Shown here: piece by piece, positions 9,492 to 18,554 of the stretch | Numbering within the stretch: position 1 is the first letter of the stretch | Layout: each line of letters starts with the position of its first letter | Assembly: GCF_013426895.1 (NCBI RefSeq) | Contig: NZ_AP023174.1 | Coordinates: forward strand, 806,001 to 870,000 | DNA: 64,000 nt | Direction: 5' to 3' | From: Paraburkholderia largidicola | Lineage (GTDB): Bacteria; Pseudomonadota; Gammaproteobacteria; Burkholderiales; Burkholderiaceae | Translations under genes and position numbers: made by a program | The notes under the pieces: generated by a model | The model's database searches: none | What the model was told of the DNA's origin: nothing | The model's input: the letters and a program-made list of their open reading frames with translations, nothing else

Positions 9492-10087
9492 AGCGATCGA
9501 TGCTCCCGCCCGGCGCATGCGTTTGCGTCGCCGCCGCCATGACCGTGCTGGCCGCGTGCAGCTCGCCGCACTCGAACTTCTATACGCTGAGTCCCGACAC
9601 GACGCTCGAAAGCGCGGGCGCGCCGCTGTCGGTGTCGGTCGTGGTCGGGCCCGTGACGGTGCCAGACCTGGTCGATCGTCCGCAGCTCGTGACGCGCGTG
9701 TCGGGCAACGAGGTGAAGCTCAACGAGTTCGCGCGCTGGGGCGAGCCGCTCAAGAGCGGTGTGGCCGATGTGATCGCGGCCGATCTGGCGCGGCTGCTCG
9801 GCTCGCAGCGCGTGTCGGTGTCGTCGCAGACCGTGGCGGGCACGGAAGCGTACCGCGTCCGCGTCGATATCCTGCAGTTCGATGCGATGCCCGGCGAAGC
9901 CGTCGCCGTCGACGCGCTGTGGACCGTGCGCGTGACGGGCCGCACGGCCTTGCTGACGGGCCGCTCGACGATCCGCGAGCCGGTGCAGGGCGGGGACGAC
10001 GCCGCGCTGGTCGCCGCGCACAGCCGGGCGCTCGCCACCGTGAGCCGCGACATCGCCGCGGCAATCCGGAACGCGCCGCCGGGTTGA
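9488..10087 (+). CDS. pqiC: PqiC (YmbA-type) outer-membrane lipoprotein
   Basis: Outer-membrane partner of the PqiB needle. The 199-residue protein carries a lipoprotein signal peptide with lipobox LAAC (Cys24) followed by SSPHSNFYTLSP, the motif of the ABC-type transport auxiliary lipoprotein (DUF330) family. The rest fits the family: a DRPQLVTR segment, an LNEFARWGEPLKSGVADVI segment and a predicted single alpha/beta domain. Start is GTG 9488, overlapping the pqiB stop (GTGA), so it is probably translationally coupled. It is the last gene of the run: the next gene, map, begins 225 bases later and belongs to a different unit. No clear terminator is seen after it. Confidence 0.9.
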   Translation: MKRSMLPPGACVCVAAAMTVLAACSSPHSNFYTLSPDTTLESAGAPLSVSVVVGPVTVPDLVDRPQLVTRVSGNEVKLNEFARWGEPLKSGVADVIAADLARLLGSQRVSVSSQTVAGTEAYRVRVDILQFDAMPGEAVAVDALWTVRVTGRTALLTGRSTIREPVQGGDDAALVAAHSRALATVSRDIAAAIRNAPPG

Positions 10088-10312
10088 TCCGCCGGGTGGG
10101 ACGGCGGAGCCGCTGCCGGGTCTGAGGCGGGCGCCCGGGCAGACTCTGTACAATGGCCTGATCGACAACCGCACGCATGGCTGCATGGCTTGCGCTGCGG
10201 GCCATCCCGTGCCAGGCGAGCTGCGCCAGATGCGCGCGATGCCCGCCCGGTCGCCCGTCGCACGACGATGTTGAACGCGACGCGCCATGCCTGCCGCCAA
10301 CGCTTTACCGAC

Positions 10313-11098
10313 ATGGCCATCACCTACAAGACTCCCGAAGACATCGCGCGTTTGCGCATCTCAGGCCGGCTCGCCGCCGACGTGCTCGCCATGATCGGCG
10401 AGCATGTGAAGCCCGGCATCTCGACGGGCGAACTCGACGCGATCTGTCACGACTACATCGTCGACACGCAGAAGGCGATTGCCGCCAACGTCGGGTACAT
10501 GGGCTTTCCGAAGACGGTATGCACATCGGTCAATTCCGTCGTATGCCACGGCATCCCCGATCGCAGCGAGATCCTCAAGGACGGCGACATCATCAACATC
10601 GACGTGGCCGTCATCAAGGACGGCTACTTCGGCGACACGAGCCGCATGTACACGGTCGGCACGCCGAGCCCCGTCGCGCGGCAACTGATCGACACGACGT
10701 ATGAGGCGATGCTCGCGGGCATCCGCCAGGTCAAGCCGGGCGCGACGCTCGGCGACGTCGGCCATGCGATCCAGCAGATCGCGCAGCGCGAGGGCTTTTC
10801 GATCGTGCGCGACTACTGTGGGCATGGCATCGGCAAGGTGTATCACGAGGACCCGCAGGTGCTGCACTACGGCCAGCCGGGGCAGGGCGTGCGCCTGAAG
10901 CCGGGCATGGTGTTCACGATCGAGCCGATGATCAACGCGGGCCGCGCCGGCACGTCGGTGATGCGCGACGGCTGGACGGTCGTCACCAAAGACCGCTCGC
11001 TGTCGGCGCAATGGGAGCACATGGTCGCCGTCACCGACGACGGCTACGAGCTGCTCACGCCGTGGCCGGACGGCACGGGGAGCTACGAGGCGCCCTGA
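10313..11098 (+). CDS. map: Type I methionine aminopeptidase
   Basis: Removes the initiator methionine from new proteins in the cytosol. The 261-residue product is close to the 264 residues of E. coli Map and aligns without gaps over the active site: metal ligands Asp97 (INIDVAVIKDGY) and Asp108 (FGDTSRMY) fall at the same numbers as in E. coli, with the later His (GHGIGKVYHEDP), Glu (FTIEPMIN) and Glu (QWEHMVAVT) ligands also present. I chose ATG 10313 (MAITYKTPEDIARLR) because the family begins there; in-frame ATG 10268 and 10190 would add residues without family support. A TGTACAAT box at 10147-10154 could be part of its promoter, but no good -35 element accompanies it. Confidence 0.95.
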   Translation: MAITYKTPEDIARLRISGRLAADVLAMIGEHVKPGISTGELDAICHDYIVDTQKAIAANVGYMGFPKTVCTSVNSVVCHGIPDRSEILKDGDIINIDVAVIKDGYFGDTSRMYTVGTPSPVARQLIDTTYEAMLAGIRQVKPGATLGDVGHAIQQIAQREGFSIVRDYCGHGIGKVYHEDPQVLHYGQPGQGVRLKPGMVFTIEPMINAGRAGTSVMRDGWTVVTKDRSLSAQWEHMVAVTDDGYELLTPWPDGTGSYEAP

Positions 11099-11360
11099 TG
11101 CGCCTTGCCGAGCCATGAAGCGCGGTGGCGTGCGGGAGCGATCTGCAGGCTGACGGGCTGAAAGCGCTGGCGCGGCGCGGCGCAACGCAACGCGAACTGG
11201 CTGGGCCTCGCGTGTGCCGGTTTTGTGGATGCATGTCAACCCATGCGCGCTGGGTCGCACTGCGCCGAATTAAAGATTTGACTCACGCGTCGGTTCGGTT
11301 AAAGCTACGCGCTAGCGCTTTACCCGGATGACACAAGGGATTTAAGGGATTTTCGAACGC

Positions 11361-11912
11361 ATGAGTCCTTCACTGACCGTTCGCCGTATCGCAGCCGATC
11401 AGGGCGTCGTCTTCCGCGAGCTTCGTACCGCCTCGCTGCGCGAAGCGCCTTACGCATTCGGCGAGACGCTCGAAGAAGCGCTGTCGGCCGATGCGTCCAC
11501 GTTCGAAGAAACGGCCGCGCGGCACGCCGCATCGGCCACGTCGACATCGTTCATCCTGTACACGGAAGGGCATCCCGCCGGTCTCATCGGTGCGTGCTTC
11601 GAGGACGCGCCCTCGCATCGCGCGTTCGTCAGCGAGCTGTGGGTCGCGCCCGCCGTGCGGCATCTGCGCGGCGGCGAGCTGCTCGTCAACACGGCGAGCG
11701 GATGGCTGGCCGGAGCCGGCGCCACCGAAATCTACGCCTGGATCGCCGACGAGAACCGCAACGCAATGCGTTTCTACGAGCGCCTTGGCTTTGGCCCGAC
11801 GGGCGAGCACGAGCGCATTGCACGCGCGCCGGACCAGTTCCAGACGCTGCTCGTGCGTCACGTGCCGCAAGAGTCGGCATCCGACGATACCGCTCGCGGG
11901 CAGGCCGGTTAA
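11361..11912 (+). CDS. GNAT family N-acetyltransferase
   Basis: Single-domain acetyl-CoA dependent acyltransferase of 183 residues. The N-terminal strand-helix (LTVRRIAADQGVVFRELR) and the C-terminal core with ELWVAPAVRHLRGGELLVNTA (pyrophosphate-binding motif A, here RHLRGG) and DENRNAMRFYERLGFGPTGE (motif B) are typical of the fold. The substrate cannot be told; small molecules, antibiotics or protein N-termini are all possible in this family. It stands alone, between map and the min operon, with about 200 bases on the downstream side. The last 15 or so residues are hydrophilic and not conserved in the fold. Confidence 0.85.
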   Translation: MSPSLTVRRIAADQGVVFRELRTASLREAPYAFGETLEEALSADASTFEETAARHAASATSTSFILYTEGHPAGLIGACFEDAPSHRAFVSELWVAPAVRHLRGGELLVNTASGWLAGAGATEIYAWIADENRNAMRFYERLGFGPTGEHERIARAPDQFQTLLVRHVPQESASDDTARGQAG

Positions 11913-12112
11913 GCGCCCCCAGCCCCTTTTCAGCGTCTCCGATCGTTTCTCCGGGCGCGTGTCTCGCACGCTTTCTTCCCACTTTTTGTCGATCCGTCCA
12001 GCCCGGACCAGCACGCACGCGGCATTTTCCTGTCGCGTGAAGACTTATTGGCAAAAATGCTCACCGTTCGCCAGGACGCCTGTAAAATACGCAAAATTTT
12101 TTGCCGAACGCT

Positions 12113-12922
12113 ATGTCGCCGAAGAAATCGCCATTTTTTGAACTGCGCAGTGGCGCGGTCGACACATTGCTGTTTGTCGTCAAGACGACCAACCTCGATG
12201 AGATGCGTGCCGAGCTGACCCGGCGCTTCGAGGCGACGCCCGAATTCTTCGCGAACGACACTGTCGCGATCGACGTGCGCCGTCTCGCGGAAAACGAGCG
12301 CGTGCCGCTCGCGGACATCGCGAAGCTGCTGGACAGCGTGCGCATGCGTCCCATCGGCGTCGTCGCCGACAGCACGCAACACGGGTGGGCGAACGAAGCC
12401 GGCCTGCCGCTGCTCGATGCGCGCGACGCTCGGGACGCGCGTGTCAGCAAGAGCAATGCGGACGCAGGCAGCGACGAAGCAAAGGCTGCCGCCACGGCGA
12501 AAACAGATGCGGCTCCGGCAGCGGATGCTGCCGAGCCGGAGCAGGCCGGGTCGGGTGCGGCTGAACCCGTGCGCATCGGCACCTCGTCGCAGACGATGGT
12601 GGTCGACAAGCCGTTGCGCTCAGGCCAGCGTATCTACGCGAAGGGCGATCTCGTCGTGCTCGGCATGGTGAGCAACGGCGCCGAAGTGATCGCGGAAGGC
12701 AACATCCATATTTACGCGCCGTTGCGCGGCCGCGCTCTGGCGGGCGTGCACGGCAATCACGACGCGCGCATCTTCTGCACGTGTCTCGAACCCGAACTGA
12801 TCTCGATCGCGGGCATCTACCGGACGACCGAGAACCCGCTGCCTGCCGACGTGCACGGCAAGCCGGTGCAGATCTGGCTCGAAGATGAAAAGCTGATGAT
12901 CGAACCGCTGCGGCTCACCTGA
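12113..12922 (+). CDS. minC: Septum site-determining protein MinC
   Basis: Inhibitor of FtsZ ring assembly away from midcell; works with MinD and MinE. The 269-residue protein has an N-terminal MinC_N domain (residues 1-100), a variable Ala/Asp-rich linker (about 105-155, longer than in E. coli) and the C-terminal right-handed beta-helix domain with the conserved run [37 protein letters not shown] and HDARIFCT that binds MinD. I chose ATG 12113 (MSPKKSPFF), the usual Burkholderia start; in-frame ATG 12101 would add four residues. A TAAAAT box at 12083-12088 is a possible -10 element. minD follows after 89 bases and minE after another 14. Confidence 0.95.
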   Translation: MSPKKSPFFELRSGAVDTLLFVVKTTNLDEMRAELTRRFEATPEFFANDTVAIDVRRLAENERVPLADIAKLLDSVRMRPIGVVADSTQHGWANEAGLPLLDARDARDARVSKSNADAGSDEAKAAATAKTDAAPAADAAEPEQAGSGAAEPVRIGTSSQTMVVDKPLRSGQRIYAKGDLVVLGMVSNGAEVIAEGNIHIYAPLRGRALAGVHGNHDARIFCTCLEPELISIAGIYRTTENPLPADVHGKPVQIWLEDEKLMIEPLRLT

Positions 12923-13011
12923 CGCGTGCGCCGCGCATGCAGTGCGCGCGCTGCGCGATGGAACTCCCGCCGGACTCAATAGACGAATAGACGAACACAA
13001 GGTAAAGGGTA

Positions 13012-13827
13012 ATGGCAAAAATCATTGTGGTGACTTCGGGCAAGGGTGGCGTAGGCAAGACGACCACGAGCGCGAGTTTCGCATCCGCACTCGCATTGCG
13101 TGGTTCGAAAACGGCAGTGATCGATTTCGACGTGGGCCTTCGCAATCTCGATCTCATCATGGGTTGCGAGCGCCGCGTGGTGTACGACCTGATCAACGTG
13201 ATCCAGGGCGAAGCCAACCTGAACCAGGCGCTGATCAAGGACAAGAAGTGCGAGAACCTGTTCATCCTGCCCGCCTCGCAGACGCGCGATAAAGACGCGC
13301 TGACGATGGAAGGCGTCGAGAAGGTCATCAACGACCTGATCGCGATGGACTTCGAATACATCGTCTGCGACTCGCCGGCGGGTATCGAATCGGGCGCTCT
13401 GCTCGCCATGCACTTCGCCGACGAAGCGCTGATCGTGACGAACCCGGAAGTGTCGTCGGTGCGCGACTCGGACCGTATTCTCGGCATTCTGTCGTCGAAG
13501 ACGAAGCGCGCGATCGAAGGCAAGGAGCCCATCAAGGAGCATCTGCTGATCACGCGCTACAACCCGAAGCGCGTGAGCGAAGGCGAGATGCTGTCGCTCA
13601 CGGATATTCAGGAAATCCTGCGCATCGACCTGATCGGCGTGATTCCGGAGTCGGAAGCCGTGCTGCATGCGTCGAACCAGGGCTTGCCCGCTGTGCACCT
13701 CGACGGCACCGATGTCGCCGAAGCGTACAAGGACGTCGTATCGCGTTTCCTCGGCGAGCAGAAATCGCTTCGCTTTACCGATTACCAGAAGCCGGGCCTG
13801 CTGCAGCGCCTCTTCGGCACCAAGTAA
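13012..13827 (+). CDS. minD: Septum site-determining protein MinD (membrane-bound ATPase)
   Basis: ParA/MinD-family ATPase that recruits MinC to the membrane and oscillates with MinE. The 271-residue product has the deviant Walker A motif with both lysines ([10 protein letters not shown], Lys11 and Lys16), switch I and II regions ([15 protein letters not shown] and [11 protein letters not shown]) and a C-terminal amphipathic membrane-targeting helix ending [12 protein letters not shown]. The length equals that of E. coli MinD. It lies centrally in the minCDE operon, preceded by AAGGTAAAGGG as ribosome binding region. Confidence 0.97.
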   Translation: MAKIIVVTSGKGGVGKTTTSASFASALALRGSKTAVIDFDVGLRNLDLIMGCERRVVYDLINVIQGEANLNQALIKDKKCENLFILPASQTRDKDALTMEGVEKVINDLIAMDFEYIVCDSPAGIESGALLAMHFADEALIVTNPEVSSVRDSDRILGILSSKTKRAIEGKEPIKEHLLITRYNPKRVSEGEMLSLTDIQEILRIDLIGVIPESEAVLHASNQGLPAVHLDGTDVAEAYKDVVSRFLGEQKSLRFTDYQKPGLLQRLFGTK

Positions 13828-13841
13828 GGGGGGCGCACGTG

Positions 13842-14096
13842 ATGTCCATTCTTTCGTTTTTGCTGGGCGAGAAGAAGAAGTCTGCGTCGATAGCGAAGGA
13901 ACGCCTGCAGCTGATCATCGCGCACGAGCGCGTAGGCGGCAAAGCGCCCGCCGATTATCTGCCCGCGTTGCAACGCGAACTCGTCGCCGTGATCTCGAAG
14001 TACGTGAAGATTTCGGACGACGATATCCGCGTCAATCTCGAACGTCACGACGACCTCGAAGTGCTCGAGGTCAAGATCGAGATTCCGCAGGCTTGA
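13842..14096 (+). CDS. minE: Cell division topological specificity factor MinE
   Basis: Small regulator that stimulates the MinD ATPase and drives pole-to-pole oscillation. The 84-residue protein has the N-terminal membrane-targeting segment (MSILSFLLG), the MinD-binding region ([15 protein letters not shown]) and a C-terminal dimerisation domain ([22 protein letters not shown]). I chose ATG 13842; a GTG immediately before it (13839) would add one residue. The GGGGGG run at 13828-13833 serves as a strong ribosome binding region. It is the last gene of the operon, with a hairpin terminator 28 bases after its stop. Confidence 0.95.
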   Translation: MSILSFLLGEKKKSASIAKERLQLIIAHERVGGKAPADYLPALQRELVAVISKYVKISDDDIRVNLERHDDLEVLEVKIEIPQA

Positions 14097-14124
14097 GCGG
14101 TCTGTAGCGTCTTTATCGCCTGAC

Positions 14125-14155
14125 GCGCGTCACCATGAACGGGTGGCGCGCTTTT
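14125..14155 (+). terminator. Intrinsic terminator of the min operon
   Basis: A ten-base-pair stem (arms 14125-14134 and 14142-14151, one G-U pair, 7-base loop) is followed by four T residues. It lies just after minE on the coding strand. Confidence 0.6.
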
Positions 14156-14330
14156 GCTGTGCTCCCGTTTTTCGTGCGCGAGTTCGCTGCGCACTTTCTC
14201 CCGTCGATTCCCCCGAAATAATCCGTTGCACTTGAGGGCATGCGGTAACACGTCCGCTGTCAGCCCTTTCGTCACCTCGCGCATTGAACGGACAACGCCG
14301 TCATTCGGTGCTGACACAAGAGGTGAAAAC

Positions 14331-14642
14331 ATGAACAAGTCGATTCGTCTGCTCGCTGCTTCCGCTGTGCTCGTAGTGTCCGGTCTGTCTGCCGCCGCTT
14401 CGGCGTCGGCTGCGGAAGTGATCGTCGTGGCGCCGTCCGCGCCGCCCGTCGAGCGCATCGAAGCCGTGCCGGCTCCGCGCGCGGGCTATGCGTGGGACAA
14501 GGGCCACTGGCGCTGGGAACATGGCCGCTATGCGTGGGTGCCGGGTCACTGGCAGGTCGAGCGCGTCGGCTATCACTGGGTGCCGGGCCACTGGGTCGCG
14601 CATGGTCCGAACTGGCGCTGGGTGCAAGGCCACTGGGCGTGA
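14331..14642 (+). CDS. YXWGXW-type secreted repeat protein
   Basis: A 103-residue exported protein of unknown function, common in Burkholderia-like genomes. It has a signal peptide (MNKSIRLLAASAVLVVSGLS to about ASAA). The mature part contains four Trp-rich repeats of the type W-x-x-GHW: YAWDKGHWRWEHG, YAWVPGHWQVE, YHWVPGHWVAHG and WRWVQGHWA. Such repeats probably form a small surface-exposed beta fold. A good ribosome binding site (AAGAGGTG) sits 6 bases before ATG 14331. An in-frame upstream start at 14154 has no signal sequence and is not supported. The tiny lipoprotein gene that follows 120 bases later may be co-expressed. Confidence 0.8.
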   Translation: MNKSIRLLAASAVLVVSGLSAAASASAAEVIVVAPSAPPVERIEAVPAPRAGYAWDKGHWRWEHGRYAWVPGHWQVERVGYHWVPGHWVAHGPNWRWVQGHWA

Positions 14643-14762
14643 TGCGAGGTTGAACCGGCGGGCTGGGATGGCGCGTGTTGACGGCATCGCGCGCGGTCAT
14701 CCACCCGTCCTCCGAACGCGCCCAAGAGCGCGCTTTATCGCAACCATCAAGGGAGTCGTCAC

Positions 14763-14876
14763 ATGAGAAAAAGAACCTTGCTCGCGATCGCCGTGCTGGC
14801 GGTCACGTTGGCCGGTTGCGTCGTCGTGCCGGCTCGTCCGGTGTATTACCATCCGGTCGGCATCGTCGTGTACTGA
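14763..14876 (+). CDS. 37-residue lipoprotein
   Basis: A very short gene: MRKRTLLAIAVLAVTLAGC is a complete lipoprotein signal with lipobox LAGC (Cys19), leaving only 19 mature residues (CVVVPARPVYYHPVGIVVY). AAGGGAG lies 9 bases before ATG 14763, and a strong intrinsic terminator begins 14 bases after the stop, which supports a real transcription unit. A similar 37-residue lipoprotein (Cys-Ile-Val-Val-Pro after the lipobox) is found at 18237-18350. The function is unknown; entericidin-like or other tiny envelope lipoproteins are comparable in size only. Confidence 0.75.
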   Translation: MRKRTLLAIAVLAVTLAGCVVVPARPVYYHPVGIVVY

Positions 14877-14890
14877 CGATTGTGGGGAGG

Positions 14891-14927
14891 TCGGGCGCAT
14901 CACTGCGGGATGCGCCCGATTTTTTTA
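14891..14927 (+). terminator. Strong intrinsic terminator
   Basis: An 11-base-pair perfect GC-rich stem (14891-14901 with 14909-14919, 7-base loop) is followed by a run of eight T residues. It ends the unit of the 37-residue lipoprotein and lies tail to tail with the chloride channel gene. Confidence 0.85.
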
Positions 14928-14959
14928 ATAGCAATGGCGAAAGCCAATCTGCCGCGAGT

Positions 14960-16336
14960 TCATTCTTTTGCTTCGTTGCGCGTCGTCGGTTGTTCTTCGC
15001 TACGACTTTCTTCTTCGTCGACTGAAGGCGCAGCAGAAGCCGCAGGCGTCATATACCGGTTCGCCAGCGCCTCGTACAACGGCGGCGCAAACACGCTCGA
15101 AATCCGGCTCGACACGAGCGCCGTCGCCATCAGCGAAATCACGAGCGCGTGGCCGTTGATCATCTCCATCACGATCACGAACGACGTGATCGGCGACTGC
15201 GTCACGGCCGCGAGATAGCCGACCATGGCGAGCGCGATCAGCATCGGCAGCTGCATGTCGCTGAAGGCCATGTGCAGCACGTTGCCGAAGCCCGCGCCGA
15301 TCGACAGCGACGGCGCGAAGATGCCGCCCGGAATGCCCGGCAGATACGAGCCGATCATCGACGCCATCTTCAGCAGCGGATAGAACACCGACAGATGCTC
15401 GGTGCCGTAGAGCAGTCCGCGTGCTTCCGCGTAGCCGCTGCCGAAGGTCGTGCCGCCCGACACGAGACCGGTTACCGCAATGACCAGACCGCACAGCGCG
15501 GCGAACGCGACAGGGCGCTCACGGTTCAGGCTGAGCAACGGCGCGGGAATCCAGCGCTCGGTGTTCAGCAGAAGCCAGCCGAACACGCCGCCCGCGATGC
15601 CCGTGACGATGCCCGTGATGACGACGGCCACCGCAAGGGAATCGGGGAAATGCGTGCCGATGTCGATCGTGCCGAAGTACGTGTAATTGCCGTTCAACCC
15701 GAGCGCGATGATGCCGGCAATGATGATGGCCGTGATCAGCACACCGCTGGCGCGCGCCTCGAAGCTGCGGGTCAGTTCCTCGATGGCGAAGACGATGCCC
15801 GCCAACGGCGTGTTGAAGGCCGCCGACAGGCCGGCCGCCGCGCCCGCCAGCACCAGTTGCCGTTCGATCAGCGCGTTCGAGCGCGGGTAGAGGCGGCGCA
15901 GGTTGAACATCAGCGCTGCGCCGACCTGCACGGTCGGCCCTTCGCGACCGATCGTGAAGCCGCCGAGTATCGCGAGAAACGACACCAGGATCTTGCCGAG
16001 CAGAATGGGGAAGGTCAGCAGCCGCATGCCGGCGGCGCTCGTGTTGGAATGCAGCGTCGCGATGACCTGCGGGATGCCGCTGCCTTCGGCGCCGCGAAAG
16101 AAGCGCCGCGTGAGCCAGACCGACGCCGCCGCGACGGCGGGCGTCAAAAACAACGTGAGCCACCGGTGCTCGTTCTGCAGATGGAGGAACGCGTTGTAAC
16201 CGAAGTCGATCAGCCGCGCATAGAAGACGGCGGTGAGGCCGACGGCGATCGCGCCCAGCCAGAAAATGCCGTACTGACGCCACAGACGTCGTACGCGCCG
16301 GCCGATGCTCGAGGACAGCAGGAGTGTCCGTGACAT
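14960..16336 (-). CDS. ClC family chloride channel / H+-Cl- antiporter
   Basis: Polytopic membrane protein of 458 residues that transports chloride, probably in exchange for protons. The ion-path motifs are visible in order: GSGIPQV, GREGPTVQVGAA (with the gating Glu), and GIPGGIFAPSLSIGAGFG. The number of hydrophobic segments fits the 18-helix ClC fold. There is no C-terminal CBS domain; after the last helix comes a charged tail rich in Glu, Arg and Ser. The start ATG 16336 faces the divergent waaC gene, with about 250 bases between them. Without direct data, channel and antiporter cannot be separated, though bacterial members with GREGP usually exchange. Confidence 0.92.
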   Translation of the reverse strand: MSRTLLLSSSIGRRVRRLWRQYGIFWLGAIAVGLTAVFYARLIDFGYNAFLHLQNEHRWLTLFLTPAVAAASVWLTRRFFRGAEGSGIPQVIATLHSNTSAAGMRLLTFPILLGKILVSFLAILGGFTIGREGPTVQVGAALMFNLRRLYPRSNALIERQLVLAGAAAGLSAAFNTPLAGIVFAIEELTRSFEARASGVLITAIIIAGIIALGLNGNYTYFGTIDIGTHFPDSLAVAVVITGIVTGIAGGVFGWLLLNTERWIPAPLLSLNRERPVAFAALCGLVIAVTGLVSGGTTFGSGYAEARGLLYGTEHLSVFYPLLKMASMIGSYLPGIPGGIFAPSLSIGAGFGNVLHMAFSDMQLPMLIALAMVGYLAAVTQSPITSFVIVMEMINGHALVISLMATALVSSRISSVFAPPLYEALANRYMTPAASAAPSVDEEESRSEEQPTTRNEAKE

Positions 16337-16585
16337 GGGGAGTCGGGCTGGGAAATGGGCAAATTATAGTCGTCTGGCGGGCGGCGGCGAGGCGAAAACG
16401 GGCCGGATGTCTGCCGGAACGGCCGCGTCGCGCCCGGTGACCTGTCAAGGGAGGTAACGTCTGGTAACGACAGAACAGCTGCCGCAAGATTGGCCACTGC
16501 CCATTTTGCGGGCAATTATCGAGATGGTCGGCTAAAATTACAGATTGCGAGCGCGCAGCCAGCGCCGCCACAACCCGGGCCATCA

Positions 16586-17593
16586 ATGAAGCGAATTCTC
16601 ATCGTCAAAGTCACCTCCATGGGCGACGTGATACAGGCTCAGCCGATCGTATCGGATCTGAAGCGCGCGTTTCCCGGCGTCGAGGTCGACTGGGCAGTCG
16701 ATGAATCGTTTGCCGAGATTGCCCGCTGGAATCCCGGCACCGACCGGGTGCTGTGCGCGCCGCTGCGCCGCTTCAAGAAGGCGCGCCGCTGGTCGGATTT
16801 CAGGGCGATCTGGCAGTCGATCGCCGAACTGCGCGCGCATCGCTATGACGTCGCGCTCGACATTCACGGCGTCTACAAGAGCGCGATCATCGCGTTCCTG
16901 TCCCGGTCGCGCAAGCGCCTCGGTTATCGCAACGAGCATCTCGGCGAGCGCGGCGCTGCATTCGCCTACACGGGCCGGTTCGCGCCGACGCGCGATCGCA
17001 ATGCGTGGAGCGGCATGCGCGAGACGGTCAGCACGGCGCTCGGCTATCCGCTCGACAATCCCCCTGACTACAACCTCCATGTTCCCGCGCCGACTAGGCC
17101 GCTCGTCGATACGGGCGGACGCCGTCTGGCGATGCTGTTCCACGCGGCGTCCAAGGACGACAAGAAGTGGCCGGCGTCGCACTGGATCGCCATCGCGCAG
17201 GAGTTGGTGAGGCGGGGCTTCCATGTCGTCGTGCCGTGGGGGTCGCAGGCGGAGCGCAGCGAGGGGCTCGAGATCGTCGATCAGGTGGAAGGCGCGGAGC
17301 TGCTGCCGCAATTGAGCGTGACCGAAATCGCCCAGGTGATCGCGGCGTCGGACTTCGTGATCGGCGTCGATACGGGCTTCGTTCATCTGGCGCACGCGCT
17401 CGGCAAGCGCACGGTGATGATCTTCATCGCGACGTCGCGGGAAACGTTTGAGAACAACGTGCCGTTCCGGTCGGTTTCGATCGGGGACGGCAATTCGGTA
17501 CCGCCCGTCGCCGAGGCGCTGGCCGCCATCGATCACGTGCACGCCGACCCGCTCGGTCTCGGCGGACAGGGCAAATCAGTCGCCGCGGCCTGA
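16586..17593 (+). CDS. waaC: Lipopolysaccharide heptosyltransferase I
   Basis: GT9-family glycosyltransferase that adds the first L-glycero-D-manno-heptose to Kdo in the LPS inner core, acting at the cytosolic face of the inner membrane. The 335-residue product starts with MKRILIVKVTSMGDVIQAQP, the WaaC signature, and contains DVALDIHGVYKSAI, LLFHAASKDDKKWP-type and VIGVDTGFVHLAHALGK segments that form the ADP-heptose site. ATG 16586 was chosen over in-frame ATG 16490 because the family begins at MKRILIV. The C-terminus has a short Gly/Ala extension. In related genomes a Kdo transferase gene often follows; here a stretch without genes follows instead. Confidence 0.92.
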   Translation: MKRILIVKVTSMGDVIQAQPIVSDLKRAFPGVEVDWAVDESFAEIARWNPGTDRVLCAPLRRFKKARRWSDFRAIWQSIAELRAHRYDVALDIHGVYKSAIIAFLSRSRKRLGYRNEHLGERGAAFAYTGRFAPTRDRNAWSGMRETVSTALGYPLDNPPDYNLHVPAPTRPLVDTGGRRLAMLFHAASKDDKKWPASHWIAIAQELVRRGFHVVVPWGSQAERSEGLEIVDQVEGAELLPQLSVTEIAQVIAASDFVIGVDTGFVHLAHALGKRTVMIFIATSRETFENNVPFRSVSIGDGNSVPPVAEALAAIDHVHADPLGLGGQGKSVAAA

Positions 17594-18236
17594 GGCCGGC
17601 AGGGAAAGCGGGCGGAGCGGGAGAAAAAAGAAAAGAGGCGCACGCGCAGTTCGCCCAAGTTCGGACGCCGTCGCGAGGCGCCTCTGAAAAGCCCGCGCCT
17701 GAAGCGCGCGGACCGAGAGGAAACCTGCAGAACAAACCTGTACAACATCCGTAGAGACCGCGCGGGTGTGAACAAGTTCAACCATTTTTGATTTTTTTCG
17801 AATTTTGCGGCGACGCTTCGTGTCGGCCCGGCGTCTGCCGTTTCCTTGTGGCATGCGGCGATAGATTCGCTTGATGCGCTCGCAATCGTCATTGCGTCCA
17901 TTACACGCCTGTTAAAACTGTCGCTTTTCTTTTGGCTTTCGACGGCGCGTTTCGCACGCTTCGCCGACGCTCGCGGCGCCGCCAGCTCCCATTCTGTCGA
18001 TGCCTTACCCGCAAAGGCTTGCCGGCCGGCCTTTCATGCGTTTTGAGTCATGTCCTCCCATACGACACGCCGTTCCTGGCGACGGTCCGTCGCGCCGTGG
18101 AACGCCTGCTGCCTGTAACACAAGCCCAGTCGATGCTTACAAATTGCAACGGTCGCGCCTGTCGGGTTCGTGTTCAATCGAGGTCATTCGGGGTTCGCTC
18201 GAATAAAACGATACTGACTCGAAAGGGAGAAAAAAC
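17594..18236. other. Intergenic region after waaC, no gene recognised
   Basis: Short open frames exist on both strands but have no ribosome binding site, no family resemblance and Arg/Ser-rich composition typical of shadows. An inverted repeat (17634-17641 with 17678-17685) has a 36-base loop, too long for a normal terminator. The last bases (GAAAGGGAG at 18220-18228) are the ribosome binding region of the next gene. Confidence 0.5.
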
Positions 18237-18350
18237 GTGAAACGCTTGATCCTGGCTTTGGTGACGGGCGCGCTGCTGGCGGCATCGCTGAGCGGCTGTA
18301 TCGTGGTGCCGGACGGTGGCTATCATCACCACGGCTACTACTACCGCTGA
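18237..18350 (+). CDS. 37-residue lipoprotein, GTG start
   Basis: A tiny gene starting with GTG 18237 preceded by GAAAGGGAG. The product MKRLILALVTGALLAASLSG-Cys has a full lipoprotein signal with lipobox LSGC (Cys21), followed by only 16 more residues rich in His and Tyr (IVVPDGGYHHHGYYYR). It matches the 37-residue lipoprotein at 14763-14876 in total length and in the C-[VI]-V-V-P sequence after the lipid-modified Cys. The His/Tyr cluster may bind metal, but that is speculation. The stop is 24 bases from the stop of a convergent small membrane protein gene. Confidence 0.7.
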   Translation: MKRLILALVTGALLAASLSGCIVVPDGGYHHHGYYYR

Positions 18351-18374
18351 TCGGGCAATGAATGCTGGTGGCCT

Positions 18375-18554
18375 TCAGGCCATCAGCATTTCGAAGGCGA
18401 CGACGGCGGCGATCGCGGCCAGATTGGCGGCGACAGCTTCGACGACGATCGCCTTCCAGCTCGCCGGCTTGAAGCGCAGTGCGAGCAGCAGCGAGCCAAG
18501 CAGCGCCAGCGCGATGATGACGACGATATCCGCGTTGCCTAAATGAAAGTTCAT
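18375..18554 (-). CDS. Small membrane protein, 59 residues
   Basis: Starts at ATG 18554 (MNFHLGNADIVVIIALALLG), preceded by GGGGAGG at a good distance. Two hydrophobic helices are visible (about residues 8-26 and 36-57) separated by a short basic hinge (RFKPASWK). No family is recognised; such two-helix proteins are frequent and unnamed in Burkholderiaceae. A longer frame beginning at 18686 crosses the terminator of the next gene and has no ribosome binding site, so the short start is preferred. The stop codon sits inside an imperfect hairpin (18361-18389) shared with the convergent lipoprotein gene. Confidence 0.6.
   Translation of the reverse strand: MNFHLGNADIVVIIALALLGSLLLALRFKPASWKAIVVEAVAANLAAIAAVVAFEMLMA

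Noticed and set aside
17634..17685. Inverted repeat AGAGGCGC/GCGCCTCT as waaC terminator
   Set aside because: The loop is 36 bases and no T-run follows, so it is probably chance in GC-rich DNA.
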